In this document: piece after piece, positions 45,085 through 55,547 of the stretch
Position numbering within the stretch: position 1 is the first letter of the stretch
Layout: each line of letters begins with the position of its first letter
Notes under the pieces: generated by a model
Database searches by the model: none
What the model was told of the DNA's origin: nothing
What the model saw: the letters and a program-made list of their open reading frames with translations, nothing else
Translations under genes and position numbers: made by a program
Assembly (NCBI GenBank): GCA_048594975.1
Contig: JBMDXQ010000024.1
Location: forward strand, 124,001-188,000
Direction: 5' to 3'
Source: JBMDXB01 sp048594975
GTDB lineage: Bacteria > Acidobacteriota > Vicinamibacteria > Vicinamibacterales > 2-12-FULL-66-21
DNA: 64,000 nucleotides

Positions 45085-46101
45085 CTATGAGCCGCCGGCG
45101 CGCTTGCGGACCTCGTGGGAGACCTGCGCCAGCTCGATCATCAACTTCTCGAACTCCCGCGCGTAATCGGCCGCCGGCATGAACGTGCGCCGGATACGGA
45201 GTTCCTCGACCGTCGATTCGAGCGCGCTCTTCCGCTGCAGCAGCCGGACCAGGTCGGGGTCGGTCGGCGGCGTGTCCGCGGCCGCCTCGTCCAGGTAGAT
45301 GCGGCTGGCCATCGCGCCGTCGTCGCCCGGATCGATCGCGTCCTTGCCGACGCCGTCGCCGTTGTCGTCGAGGAGCGGCCGCTCGGTCGCCAGCTGCCCG
45401 CGCTGCTGGTAGTGGCGGCGCACGCCGGCGGCGGCAGCCGTGAAGGCTTCCCACATCGAGATGCGCCGGTTCTTGTCGACGTCCGACGCCTCCTGCTGGA
45501 ACGCCTTGATGAAGTACTCCGGGAACACGGTGTCGAACCGCTGCGCGGCCGAATCGGTGGCGGTCATGACGACGCGGCGCGGCCCGGCCAGCCGCTCGAG
45601 GAAGGGAAAGCTCGCCGAGGTGGTGTTCACGAGTACGACCCGCCCGCGGATCCGCGCGACCAGCTCGGCCCAGGCTGCCGATTCGAGGTCGGGACCGACC
45701 AGGTTGAACTTGGCGTCGACGCCGTCGAACGTCCCGTGCCCGATCAAGACGACGAGCAGCAGCCCGTCCGGGCCTACGGCCTGCTGCAAGGCGGTCATCG
45801 CCTTGCGCACGTTGGCCGCCGTCGCGGACGCGTCGTCTGCCTGCGTGTCGGAGAGGACGGTGATGTTGGCGGCGTCGATCTTCATCTGCGTCCCCAGCAC
45901 CGCGGAGAGCTCCGCCGTCCACTTGCCGTATTGCTGCGCGTAGCTCTGCCCACCGCTCGCGCCGGCGACGATCAGCGCGTACCGCTGCTGTGCGCCCGCG
46001 CTGGCAACCGTCACGAACAGCAACCCGATCGCCAGCGCGAGGCTGTTCAACGCCGTTCCCGCGCCGCGCACCTGCCGGCCAGCGGCCTTCACGAGGCGCA
46101 C
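45085..46101 (-). CDS. caspase-like fold protein lacking the catalytic cysteine
   Basis: A GTG at 46101, with GGAGGGG upstream, is the likely start (about 338 residues); the frame is open further but into low-complexity DNA. A signal or anchor (LALAIGLLFVTVASAGAQQ) is followed by a clan-CD-like core, with RYALIVAGASGGQ as the first strand and LLLVVLIGHGTFDG with the expected catalytic His (about residue 122). Where legumain- or caspase-like peptidases have a Cys-x-Ser-Gly loop, this protein has VVLVNTTSASFPF. The Cys is absent, so it is either inactive or uses another nucleophile. The C-terminal coiled-coil-like region (LLQRKSALESTVEELRIRRT) may bind partners. It follows the VWA gene in the aerotolerance-type operon. 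Confidence 0.65.
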   Translation of the reverse strand: MRLVKAAGRQVRGAGTALNSLALAIGLLFVTVASAGAQQRYALIVAGASGGQSYAQQYGKWTAELSAVLGTQMKIDAANITVLSDTQADDASATAANVRKAMTALQQAVGPDGLLLVVLIGHGTFDGVDAKFNLVGPDLESAAWAELVARIRGRVVLVNTTSASFPFLERLAGPRRVVMTATDSAAQRFDTVFPEYFIKAFQQEASDVDKNRRISMWEAFTAAAAGVRRHYQQRGQLATERPLLDDNGDGVGKDAIDPGDDGAMASRIYLDEAAADTPPTDPDLVRLLQRKSALESTVEELRIRRTFMPAADYAREFEKLMIELAQVSHEVRKRAGGS

Positions 46102-46122
46102 GCGTTCCGCCCCCTCCTGCGC

Positions 46123-46209
46123 CCTGCACCATGCACCCGCACCGGGCCCTTGCACGTGCAGCGGCACGCTGCACCGGCACCCTGCACCCCTGCACCTGCA
46201 CCGTTCACC
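46123..46209. repeat. low-complexity GGTGCAGG-type repeat in the operon
   Basis: On the minus strand, variants of GGTGCAGG/GGTGCAC recur about every 7-10 bases between the VWA gene stop and the caspase-like gene. The repeat starts within the last codons of the VWA gene. It may lengthen the leader of the caspase-like gene, or arise from slippage. Confidence 0.6.
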
Positions 46210-48415
46210 GAAGCCCCCACCTCCGCCTGACCACCCACTCGACCCCGAGCAGAAGGACGATGGCGGCGAAGGACCAGGCGTTGTGCCACAGATCCCGGCG
46301 CAGCGACAGCATCGCCGTCGGAGCGCGCGCGCGCAGCGCGTCGCCGAGCGCCCCGACCTCGTCTTCCGCGATTACGCGTCCGCCGGTGGCCGCGGCGAGC
46401 CGCTGCAGCAGTGCGAGATTGAGGCGTGGATCGGTCATTTCCAGATCGGCGCCGCCGACGAGGAGCGCCGCGCCGGACGTGCCGAGGAGCGCTCCGCCGC
46501 GCCTCGCCTCGGCGGTGACCCGGTAGACGCCCGGCTGCTCCGGGCGGAACGAGGCGGTAAACGTGCCCGTGCCCGCGCCGGACGGGGCGGCGGCGGCGAG
46601 CTGCTCGAGCCTGCCGTCCGGCATCGAGACGCGCACCGCGACCGCCACGTCGCGCTGCAGCTCGAAAGCGTCGTTGCGCGCGGCGACCCGCAGCGTCAGC
46701 GTATCGCCCGCCGCGGCGCCCGCCGGCACGATCACGTGGACGGCGTCGGTGGCGGGCAGCGAGAGCCAGCGGATCGCCTGCCGCCAGAAGCGGTCGTAGG
46801 AGCGATCGCTCGACGGCAGCATCATCCGCCATCGCCACGCCGCCTCGCCGGTGAACACCATGGCACGGCCTTCGCCGAATCGCTGCACGGCGACGAGGGC
46901 GCGGGGCGCGCCGCCCGGTCCGCTGGTGGCGGCGAGCACCGTCGCCCCGGGGCGCGGTCCGCCGAGCGGCGCCGTCGACGCCAGCGCCGGGGTGTCGTCC
47001 CAGCGCCGGCGCGTCTCCTCGGCCGTGAGCCCGAGCTGCATGACCGGATGCGACTCGCCGGCGGCCGTCAGCGCGACGCGATTCGCGCCTCGCCCCGCCG
47101 CGGCGACCACGCCGCCGTCGCGCGCCGCCACCGCCAGCGGCAGCACGTCTGCGATCGGCGTGTCGGAGAGCCGCGCGCTCACGAACGATCGAGCACCGAG
47201 CACCAGCAGGCCGCCGCCGCGCTCGCCGACGAACGCCCGGATGGCGTCGAGCTGGCCGCGCGAGAGCTCGCCCGGCTCGACGTTGGCGAGCACGATGGCG
47301 TCGTAGGCGAACAGCTGCTCGGTGCGCTGCGGAAACCCGTCGCGCAGCGCGTCGCTGCGCGACCGGGCCGCCTGGATGTAGAAGGTGTCCTGGCCCTGCT
47401 CGTTCTTGCCCTTGCGCACGACGGAGTCGACCTCGATCTGCAGATCGGCGGCGAGGGCGCGCTTGAGAAAGCTGTGCTCGAAGCCGGGCGCTCCTTCGAC
47501 GAGCAGAATCCGCCGCCCCCGCGCCGGCGGCTGCACCAGGACGCTGCGCGCGTTGTTCTCCGGCACGAGCTCGCCGGCCGCAGCCGGGATCTCGACCGTG
47601 TAGACGGCGGGCCCGCCCGAGGGCGGCGCGACGTGGAAGATCTCGCGCACCGGCGTGCCGTCCCCCGCCGGCGCTGCCCGCCGCACCTCGATCGGGCGCC
47701 CGTTCTCGAGCAGCCGCAGCTCGATCGGCGCCGTCCCGCTGCCGTGGCTCACTGCCGAGACCGCGAGATCGATCTGCGAGTCGTCGAGGACGGCTTCCGC
47801 GGCGGTGACGCTCAGGACCTCGCGGTCTCGCCCGACGGTGCCCGAGCCAACGCCGATCGGGTAGACGGAGACCGCGACATCGGATGACGTGATCTGTGAG
47901 GCCGCGCCGCTGGTGTCGCCGCCGTCGGAGATCACCACCACGCCGGCGAGCGGGCGGCCGCGGTAGCGTGCCTGCACCGCCGTCAGCGCTCCCGCCAGGT
48001 CGCTGCGCCTCGCGGCGGCAGCAAGCTCGCCGGGGCCAGCGGGCGCCAGGCCGTCGCCGAACGCGAGCACCTCCACCTTGAACCGCGGCCCGAGCACCGG
48101 CAGCAGGGTACGCGTCACGATCTCGCGCGCGTGATCGATGCGCCGCTGACCGCCCGCGTCGTCGATGCTCATGCTGCGGGACGTGTCGACCAGCACCGGC
48201 ACGACGACCTCGCGCGTGTCCATGGTGTCGAGCCGCGCCACCGGCCGCATCAGCAGGACGGCGAGCAGCAGCAGCGTGAGGAACCGGAGGGCCATGAGGA
48301 CGCCGCGCCGAAGCGAGGATACGCGCAGCCGCCGATACGCGACGAAGGCCAGTGCCGCCGTTCCGGCGATCAGCACCACGACCAGCCACGGCGGCAGCGG
48401 GTTGGCGAACGTCAC
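46205..48415 (-). CDS. membrane VWA / glutamine-amidotransferase-like protein
   Basis: This is a 736-residue inner-membrane protein. Two N-terminal helices (WLVVVLIAGTAALAFVAYRR and RFLTLLLLAVLLMRPVARL) precede a von Willebrand A domain with the metal motif DTSRSMS (about residue 77) and ending in VISDGGDTSGA. A class-I amidotransferase-like domain follows (RILLVEGAPGFEHSFL, FAYDAIVLANVEPGELS, GGGLLVLGARSF), without an obvious catalytic Cys. A final hydrophobic helix is at the C-terminus. The order resembles Planctomycete and Acidobacterial proteins of MoxR/DUF58 clusters. Its GTG overlaps the stop of the DUF4175 gene. Confidence 0.85.
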   Translation of the reverse strand: MTFANPLPPWLVVVLIAGTAALAFVAYRRLRVSSLRRGVLMALRFLTLLLLAVLLMRPVARLDTMDTREVVVPVLVDTSRSMSIDDAGGQRRIDHAREIVTRTLLPVLGPRFKVEVLAFGDGLAPAGPGELAAAARRSDLAGALTAVQARYRGRPLAGVVVISDGGDTSGAASQITSSDVAVSVYPIGVGSGTVGRDREVLSVTAAEAVLDDSQIDLAVSAVSHGSGTAPIELRLLENGRPIEVRRAAPAGDGTPVREIFHVAPPSGGPAVYTVEIPAAAGELVPENNARSVLVQPPARGRRILLVEGAPGFEHSFLKRALAADLQIEVDSVVRKGKNEQGQDTFYIQAARSRSDALRDGFPQRTEQLFAYDAIVLANVEPGELSRGQLDAIRAFVGERGGGLLVLGARSFVSARLSDTPIADVLPLAVAARDGGVVAAAGRGANRVALTAAGESHPVMQLGLTAEETRRRWDDTPALASTAPLGGPRPGATVLAATSGPGGAPRALVAVQRFGEGRAMVFTGEAAWRWRMMLPSSDRSYDRFWRQAIRWLSLPATDAVHVIVPAGAAAGDTLTLRVAARNDAFELQRDVAVAVRVSMPDGRLEQLAAAAPSGAGTGTFTASFRPEQPGVYRVTAEARRGGALLGTSGAALLVGGADLEMTDPRLNLALLQRLAAATGGRVIAEDEVGALGDALRARAPTAMLSLRRDLWHNAWSFAAIVLLLGVEWVVRRRWGLR

Positions 48416-51400
48416 TGCCGTTTGCCCGTCGCGAGCGACTGGAAGTACTTCGCGATGAGATCGCGGTATTTGTCAGGGACGCGCTCGCTGCCGCCGGCGT
48501 TCAGGCGCCCCACCTGGCCCTTGCGCGAGAGCCTGTCGGAAGCCCCCGCCTCATACCGTTCGAGCGCCAGGTCGACATCCTTGCGCAGCGATTCCCACCG
48601 GGAGCGATCCTGCTTGAACTGCTCGGTGCCAGGCGCCGAGCGGCTGTACTCGTGCTGTTCCGGCGTCCCGCCTTCGCCGTCGTGCTGCTGGCCCTGCTGC
48701 AGCCGGCTTAGTGCGTCCTGCGCGCGTTGCAGCTCCCGGTGGTACTCGGCGCGGAGCCGTTCGAGCTCGCCCTGACCGGACTCGCCCGCCGATCCGCTGC
48801 GCGACCGACCAGCACCGTCGCCCCTGCCGTCGCCCGCCCGCTGGCCCGGCGCGCGTCCGCGCTGCCCCTGCTGCCGCTCCCGCGCTTCGGCAGCGCGCAT
48901 CTGCTGCTCCAGCTGATTGAGGCGGTCGCGGATCTCCTGCGTGCGCTTCAGTTCGTCCGCCAGCTGGCGCGCGGCGGTGTCCCCGCCGCCACCCAGCGTG
49001 TCGGCAACCTGCTCGAGGGCGCGCGCCAGCTGGCGCTCTTCCGGCGACGTTCTCTGCGAGCCGTCGCGCAGCAGCTTCGTCGTCTCGCGCATCCGCTGCC
49101 CGACGCGGCCCGCCTGCAGCTCGCGCGCCGCCTCGGTGTGTCTCTCCTGCGCGGCCGCGCGCTGCAGTTCGTCGACGCGCCCCGCCAGGCGATCCTTCTC
49201 GTCGGCCAGCCGACGCCGTGCCTCCGCGCTCGCGGCGCCGTCGCGTTCCAGCCGCTCGGCCTCGGCGGCAAGCCGCCGCTGCGACTCGGCGATCTGCCGC
49301 GCCTCGAGCTGCAATTGCCCGGCGGCGCGCTGCCTCTCTCCGGCGCTGCCGCCGCGCGCCTGCCGCTCGATCGATCGCAGCTGCCCGGCGGCGCGCTCCC
49401 CGCTCTCGACGGCCGACCGGGTATCCTGGCGCTTCAGGTCGCCGGCCGCACGTCGCATCTGCTCCGACACGTCGCCCATTGCTGGATTCGCCTGAGCCCT
49501 CGCGTCACCCTGTTTCGCGAGCTGCTCCGTCTGCCGCCGGAGCTCCTCCTGCTCGCGCGTCAGCCGCTCCAGCCGACGCTTGATTTCGTCGGCGTCCAGG
49601 CCGCCGGCGGCCAGTTCGCGCTGCTGGCGGTTCAGCTCCTCCTGCCGGCGCGCGAGGTCGCGGATGCGCTCAAGCGAGCTGTCCTGCGCGTCGGCGCGGT
49701 CCGGGCGTTCCTCCACCTGCGAGCGCGACTCGTAATTGGTCCGCTGCTGCCGCTGCAGTTCGCGATCGAACAGCGCCGAGAGGTCCTCGCCGGCACGGTT
49801 CGAGCCGCCGCTGCCGGTCCCGCGCTGCTGCGCGACCTGTCGCCGCCGGACCTCGGCCTGCGCCTGCAGCAGCGCGTTCAGCGCCGCCATCTCGTGGGGA
49901 ATCGCCTCGCGCGTCTGCTGCGCCTCGAGCTGCTGCTGCGCCCGGGTCATCGCCGCCAGCGCGGCGCCAATGGGGTTGGCCGCACCCGAGGGCTGACCCC
50001 CGGGCGCTGGCTGCGCCGCGCCGCCCGCACCCAGCCGCTGCGGGTAGGGCGGGCGCCCTGCCCGCCCGCCGCCGGCCGTCAGCTGCTCGGCCCGGGCGCG
50101 CAGCTCCGCCTGCGCCCGCGCGATGGCCTGCACGTCGTCGGCCGATCGCCCGCCACCGGAGCGGCGCTCCACGTTCCACGTCGCGTTGATGATCTCCTTC
50201 TGCGCGGCAATGAGCGCCTCGAGTTGCGTCGCGGCGGCCCCGCCGGCCATGCTCTGCGCCGCCACGAACTCCTCGCCGAACGGCTTCACCTCGAGAAAGA
50301 ACATGTCGCTCTTCGCCTCGCTCGGCCGTTTGCCGCGGCCGACGTCGCGGGCGCGCGCGTAGTAAGTGATCACGTCCCCCGGCTGCACGCCGAGCGCTTC
50401 GGCGGGGAGGAGATAGGCGCCGGTCTTTTGCACGCTGGTGCCGGTCACGCGGCGGAATGCCGCCGTCCGCTCCCGCCCGCCCGACACGGAGTACACGAGG
50501 TCGAACGCGGCGATGCCGTGGTCGTCGTCGGCGCGCGCCTCGATGGACACTTCCTCGAGCGGCGTGATCTGCTGGTCGCGCGACGGCCGGATGATTCGCA
50601 CGTCCGGCGGCCGGTCGTCCATCAGACGGATGAAGTACTCGGTATCGCCGCGGCCGCGCAGGCCGCCCGGATCGACCAGGTGGACGCGGTACGAGTCGTC
50701 GCGCGCGAGCGTGAGCTCCGCCTCGAGCGCGTTGCCGTCCGCGCCGCGCAGCGGCAGGGACGGCGAGCCGGTGAGCGCCAGCTCCCCGCCCGCCACGGGG
50801 CGATCGGCGTGAACGCGCAGGCGGACGCGCGTGCCCGCCGGCGCGTAGATGTCGCCGCCGTCCGCCTCGTCGCGCGGCGCCAGCCCGCTGAACGAGGGAT
50901 ACACGTAGCGCAGGTCGATGCGCTCGACCCGGGGCGGGTGCACGGCCGTGACGGTGTACTCCGTCGAGACCGCCGTGCCGGCGGCGACGCGATAGCGGAA
51001 CGTGCGCTCGACGGCGTCGACGTCGAACCGGAACCCGTCGCCGTCCCGGGTCATCTCGATCATCCGCCGCTCGGCGCCGTCCTGCACCGTCAGCAACGGG
51101 GAGAAGGCGGTCACGATCCCCGACCGGCCGCGCACGGTCGTGCCGATGCGAACCGGCTCGCCGGCGACGACCCGCAGGTCACCGGGATGGACCTCGACGC
51201 GGATGGTATCGGGGAAGGCTGCGACCCACGCGGTGGCAGCGGCCCGCCGCACTGAGGGCAGGGCGAGGATCGTCACGGCGACGAGCGCGAGCACGCCGGC
51301 GCCGGCTTCGATGCCGGCGCGCTTCAGCACCGCCTGCGGGATGACGTCGGCCGGATCGATCGCCTGCAGGCGCCGGACGGCACCGGCGATGATCAGCTCC

Positions 51401-51771
51401 GAGAACGCGGGCGACCCACCGGAATGGCGGCGCTCGGCGACGTCGACCGCGCTCACCAGGGCGTCGTCGAGCGGCGCACGGCCGGCGGCCGCCGAGGTCT
51501 GTTCTTCGACGTAGCGGGCGACGAGCCGATCGTCGGGACGGCGCTGGTTTCGGACCAGCAGGAAGATGCCGGCCGCCGCACCCGCCACGACGGCGGCGGC
51601 GCCGGCGATGAGCGTCCAGCCCTGCGGCCGGAAGGTCGCATCCAGCACGAGCGCCGCGAGCAGCGGCACGGTCGTCACGGGGGCGACGCGGCCCAGGGTC
51701 CGAAGCACCACGAGCCGAAACCACCGGCGGCGCACGCGTCCGAGCAGCGAACTGAGCTCGCGTTCCATCAT
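48412..51771 (-). CDS. DUF4175-like giant coiled-coil membrane protein
   Basis: This is an 1119-residue protein. Two or three membrane helices lie near the N-terminus (VAPVTTVPLLAALVLDATF and GWTLIAGAAAVVAGAAAGIFLLV). A beta-rich region (about 190-480) is followed by more than 500 residues of Gln/Glu/Arg-rich coiled coil, for example QEELNRQQRELAAGGLD. The architecture is that of DUF4175 proteins. It probably spans from the inner membrane outward or forms a scaffold. Overlaps of four bases on both sides tie it to its neighbours. The exact periplasmic role is unknown. Confidence 0.85.
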   Translation of the reverse strand: MMERELSSLLGRVRRRWFRLVVLRTLGRVAPVTTVPLLAALVLDATFRPQGWTLIAGAAAVVAGAAAGIFLLVRNQRRPDDRLVARYVEEQTSAAAGRAPLDDALVSAVDVAERRHSGGSPAFSELIIAGAVRRLQAIDPADVIPQAVLKRAGIEAGAGVLALVAVTILALPSVRRAAATAWVAAFPDTIRVEVHPGDLRVVAGEPVRIGTTVRGRSGIVTAFSPLLTVQDGAERRMIEMTRDGDGFRFDVDAVERTFRYRVAAGTAVSTEYTVTAVHPPRVERIDLRYVYPSFSGLAPRDEADGGDIYAPAGTRVRLRVHADRPVAGGELALTGSPSLPLRGADGNALEAELTLARDDSYRVHLVDPGGLRGRGDTEYFIRLMDDRPPDVRIIRPSRDQQITPLEEVSIEARADDDHGIAAFDLVYSVSGGRERTAAFRRVTGTSVQKTGAYLLPAEALGVQPGDVITYYARARDVGRGKRPSEAKSDMFFLEVKPFGEEFVAAQSMAGGAAATQLEALIAAQKEIINATWNVERRSGGGRSADDVQAIARAQAELRARAEQLTAGGGRAGRPPYPQRLGAGGAAQPAPGGQPSGAANPIGAALAAMTRAQQQLEAQQTREAIPHEMAALNALLQAQAEVRRRQVAQQRGTGSGGSNRAGEDLSALFDRELQRQQRTNYESRSQVEERPDRADAQDSSLERIRDLARRQEELNRQQRELAAGGLDADEIKRRLERLTREQEELRRQTEQLAKQGDARAQANPAMGDVSEQMRRAAGDLKRQDTRSAVESGERAAGQLRSIERQARGGSAGERQRAAGQLQLEARQIAESQRRLAAEAERLERDGAASAEARRRLADEKDRLAGRVDELQRAAAQERHTEAARELQAGRVGQRMRETTKLLRDGSQRTSPEERQLARALEQVADTLGGGGDTAARQLADELKRTQEIRDRLNQLEQQMRAAEARERQQGQRGRAPGQRAGDGRGDGAGRSRSGSAGESGQGELERLRAEYHRELQRAQDALSRLQQGQQHDGEGGTPEQHEYSRSAPGTEQFKQDRSRWESLRKDVDLALERYEAGASDRLSRKGQVGRLNAGGSERVPDKYRDLIAKYFQSLATGKRQ

Positions 51772-53609
51772 GGCTTCCCGATGGCCGACTCAATCACCAG
51801 GACGGCGAGCATGAGCATCAGCGCGTAGCGCCAGTAGCCCTGCCGCTCCTCCGCCTGCCGGGCGCGCAGCTCCGCAGGCCCGCCGGCAGGGCGCGCGACC
51901 GCTTCCACGTGTTCCCGGAACTCGTTCTCCGGCATGCGCACCAGCGTCGCCTCGCGCGGGTCGACGTTCACCGCGATCGTCCGGCTGGCGAACGGGTACA
52001 CGCCGGGCTCGGCGCGCACCCCCTCGGGCACGCGGCCGACGAGATACTCGACGGCATCATCGCGGGGACCCGCCACGTGACGCAGCGTCTCGATCGCAAA
52101 CGGCACGAACGAGGGGTGGAGCGGGAAGTCGTTCCACCGCCGATCGAGGTCGGAGGCGAACAGCACCACGCGTCCCTTCCCTTCCGAGCGTTCGAGCAGC
52201 GCAGGCGCGCCGTCGGTGAAGCGCGCGGCGACGTGCCACGAGCCGGCCTGCAGGCGCCACGACCGATCGAACCGGACCTGTCCGAGATTGGCCGCCAGGG
52301 CCCCGAACGGCTCGAAGATCGGATGGCGCAAATCCGTCGCCGCCAGCGCCGCGGCGATCGGCTGCTCCTGCGCGGGCAGCACCGGTTGCCAGTCGAAGAG
52401 CATCGACAGCACCGAGGGTTCCATGTCGGGCGACGCCGCGGCGAGCAGTCCGCCGCCGGCACGGACGAAGGCCGCCAGCGGCGCGCGCGTGCGCCGGTCG
52501 AGGCCGCGAGTCGAGAGGAGCACGATGACGCGGTACCGCGACATCTCGTCCGCGGGCATCGCCGCCGCCTGTGCGCCCGTGACGATACGCGGCTCCAGCG
52601 GCCCGCCGTGATCGGCCGCGGCTGCCGCATCGATCGCGCGCGCGAGGTAGAAGCCGGACCAGGCGTCACCCGAGGTGACGATCAGAACCGCCGGGCGGGC
52701 GGCGGGATCGGCGGCCGCAAACCGCGTGTTGTCCGCCTGGAACCCGCCGGGATCGTCGATGGTGACCTGCAGGGCGCCGCGGACCGGCGACGGCACCGTG
52801 ACGGACGCGTCCGCCACCGCGTCGGGCGCCACGGTGAACCGCGCGGTTCCGATCGTCCGGCCGTCGCGATGCACCCGCACCTCTCCCGCACGTGCGGCTG
52901 CACCTGCATTGCGGATGGCGGCGACCACGCGCGCCCCTTCGACCCGTACCGAGACGAGCGCGAGGTTGGCGGGGGGAGCCCCGGCGTCCGCAACCTGGAG
53001 CGCCATCCCCTCCGGTATCAGCGCGCGCGCCTGGTCCTCCCAGCCGGCGCGTTGCAGGTCGGTCACGAGCACGAGCGTTGCGGGGCCGTTTTCGGCCAGT
53101 TCGGACGCCTTCTGCAGCACCGGGCCGTAACGCGTCCCCGAGAATCCTGGCCGCACGTCGCCCAGCGCCGCCCGGGCCTCCGCCGCGGCGCCGGGCGGCG
53201 CGATTACCGTCGCGCGCTCGTCGAAGGCGACGACCGCGACGCGCTCCGACGCGCCCGCCGCGTCAATCGCGGTACGCGCGAGATCGAGCGCGCGGTCGAA
53301 CTGGCCGGGCGCGCCCATGCTGTACGAGCGATCGATCGCGACGATGCGCGTGGAGGCAGCCGCCGGCGCGTCCGCGAGGAACGGCCGCGCGAAGGCCGCC
53401 GCCAGGAGCAGCAGGGCCGCGACGCGGGCCGCCAGGAGAAGGATGTCGCGCAGCCGGCGCCGCCGCGAGCGCTCGACGGGCGACCCGCGCAGCAGCCGGA
53501 CCGCGGTGAAAGGTACCGCCGGCGCGACCTCGCGCCGCAGCAGGTGCAGCACGATGGGAATGGCGACCAGCGCAGCGCCAATCAGGAACGCAGGATAGAG
53601 AAAGCTCAT
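51768..53609 (-). CDS. BatA-type VWA membrane protein
   Basis: This 613-residue protein opens with the BatA N-terminal domain: MSFLYPAFLIGAALVAIPIV, LHLLRREVAPAVPFTAVRLL and a second helix. A von Willebrand A domain follows with the metal motif AIDRSYSMG (about residue 92). An amidotransferase-like beta region follows, and the C-terminus has a last helix (YALMLMLAVLVIESAIG). BatA/B proteins anchor an aerotolerance or envelope-quality complex in Bacteroidetes and related phyla. It is 9 bases downstream of DUF58 in the operon. Confidence 0.9.
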   Translation of the reverse strand: MSFLYPAFLIGAALVAIPIVLHLLRREVAPAVPFTAVRLLRGSPVERSRRRRLRDILLLAARVAALLLLAAAFARPFLADAPAAASTRIVAIDRSYSMGAPGQFDRALDLARTAIDAAGASERVAVVAFDERATVIAPPGAAAEARAALGDVRPGFSGTRYGPVLQKASELAENGPATLVLVTDLQRAGWEDQARALIPEGMALQVADAGAPPANLALVSVRVEGARVVAAIRNAGAAARAGEVRVHRDGRTIGTARFTVAPDAVADASVTVPSPVRGALQVTIDDPGGFQADNTRFAAADPAARPAVLIVTSGDAWSGFYLARAIDAAAAADHGGPLEPRIVTGAQAAAMPADEMSRYRVIVLLSTRGLDRRTRAPLAAFVRAGGGLLAAASPDMEPSVLSMLFDWQPVLPAQEQPIAAALAATDLRHPIFEPFGALAANLGQVRFDRSWRLQAGSWHVAARFTDGAPALLERSEGKGRVVLFASDLDRRWNDFPLHPSFVPFAIETLRHVAGPRDDAVEYLVGRVPEGVRAEPGVYPFASRTIAVNVDPREATLVRMPENEFREHVEAVARPAGGPAELRARQAEERQGYWRYALMLMLAVLVIESAIGKP

Positions 53610-53618
53610 CGTTCCGCC

Positions 53619-54530
53619 CTACTTCCGGCGTGCGCGGGCGGACAGGTACGACAGCAGAGCGAAATCGAGCGGCTGCGACGTGTCCAGTTGCACGTAGTCG
53701 ATCCCCGAGCCGCGCAGCTCGCGGTCGTAGCGCAGCGTCAGCCCGGCCAGCTCACGCAGGTACGCCTTGCGGATCGTCGAGGGGTCCGCGGTCACCTCCT
53801 CGGCGCTCTCGACGTCGTGGAAGCGCGACGCCCCGCGGAACGGGAACGTCAGCTCGTGCGGGTCGAGCAGCTGGAACACCACCACGTCGGTGCCGCGGAA
53901 CCTGAGGTGCTTCAGCCCCTGGATCGCCGGTTCCGGGTCGTCCAGCAGGTCCGAGATCACCACCACCATGCTGCGCTTGACCAGCGCCTCGGAGAGCAGG
54001 TGCAGCGGCCGCGCGAGGTCGGACCGCACGCCGGGCTCGAGCCGCTCGAGCGCGAGCAGCAGCGCGTGCAGGTGGCCGCGGCGGGCGCTTGCCGGCAGCC
54101 GCACGCGGATCCGATCGTCGAAGCTGATGAGGCCGGTGGCGTCGCGCTGGCGGTTCATCAGGAATGCCAGCGACGCGGCCAGCACCGATCCGTATTCGAG
54201 CTTCGTCATCGCCGCGCCGCCGCGATAGGTCATCGAGGCGCTGACGTCCACCATCAGGTGACACTCGACGTTGGTCTCCTCCTCGAACTTCTTGACGTAG
54301 TGGCGATCGCTGCGCGCGTACACCTTCCAGTCCAGCGTGGACAGATCGTCGCCGGGCATGTACTGCCGGTACTCGGCGAACTCCACGCTGAAGCCCTTGT
54401 AGGGACTGCGGTGCAGGCCGGCGAGAAACCCTTCCACTACTGTCCGCGCCTTCAGCTCCATCGTCCCCAGCCGGGCGATGACCGACGGGTCGAGGAACCG
54501 GAGATCGCGCGTGGTCGACACCGCAGGCAT
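53619..54530 (-). CDS. DUF58 domain protein, MoxR partner
   Basis: This 303-residue cytoplasmic protein carries the DUF58 core GFSVEFAEYRQYMPGDDLST followed by LDWKVYARSDRHYVKKFEEE, then a VWA-like fold with MVDVSASMTYRG. MoxR-type ATPases and DUF58 proteins work together as a chaperone-like pair. It follows moxR by 9 bases. Length and motifs are normal for the short DUF58 form. Confidence 0.93.
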   Translation of the reverse strand: MPAVSTTRDLRFLDPSVIARLGTMELKARTVVEGFLAGLHRSPYKGFSVEFAEYRQYMPGDDLSTLDWKVYARSDRHYVKKFEEETNVECHLMVDVSASMTYRGGAAMTKLEYGSVLAASLAFLMNRQRDATGLISFDDRIRVRLPASARRGHLHALLLALERLEPGVRSDLARPLHLLSEALVKRSMVVVISDLLDDPEPAIQGLKHLRFRGTDVVVFQLLDPHELTFPFRGASRFHDVESAEEVTADPSTIRKAYLRELAGLTLRYDRELRGSGIDYVQLDTSQPLDFALLSYLSARARRK

Positions 54531-54539
54531 CGCGGCTGC

Positions 54540-55546
<1,007 letters not shown>

Positions 55547-55547
<1 letters not shown>

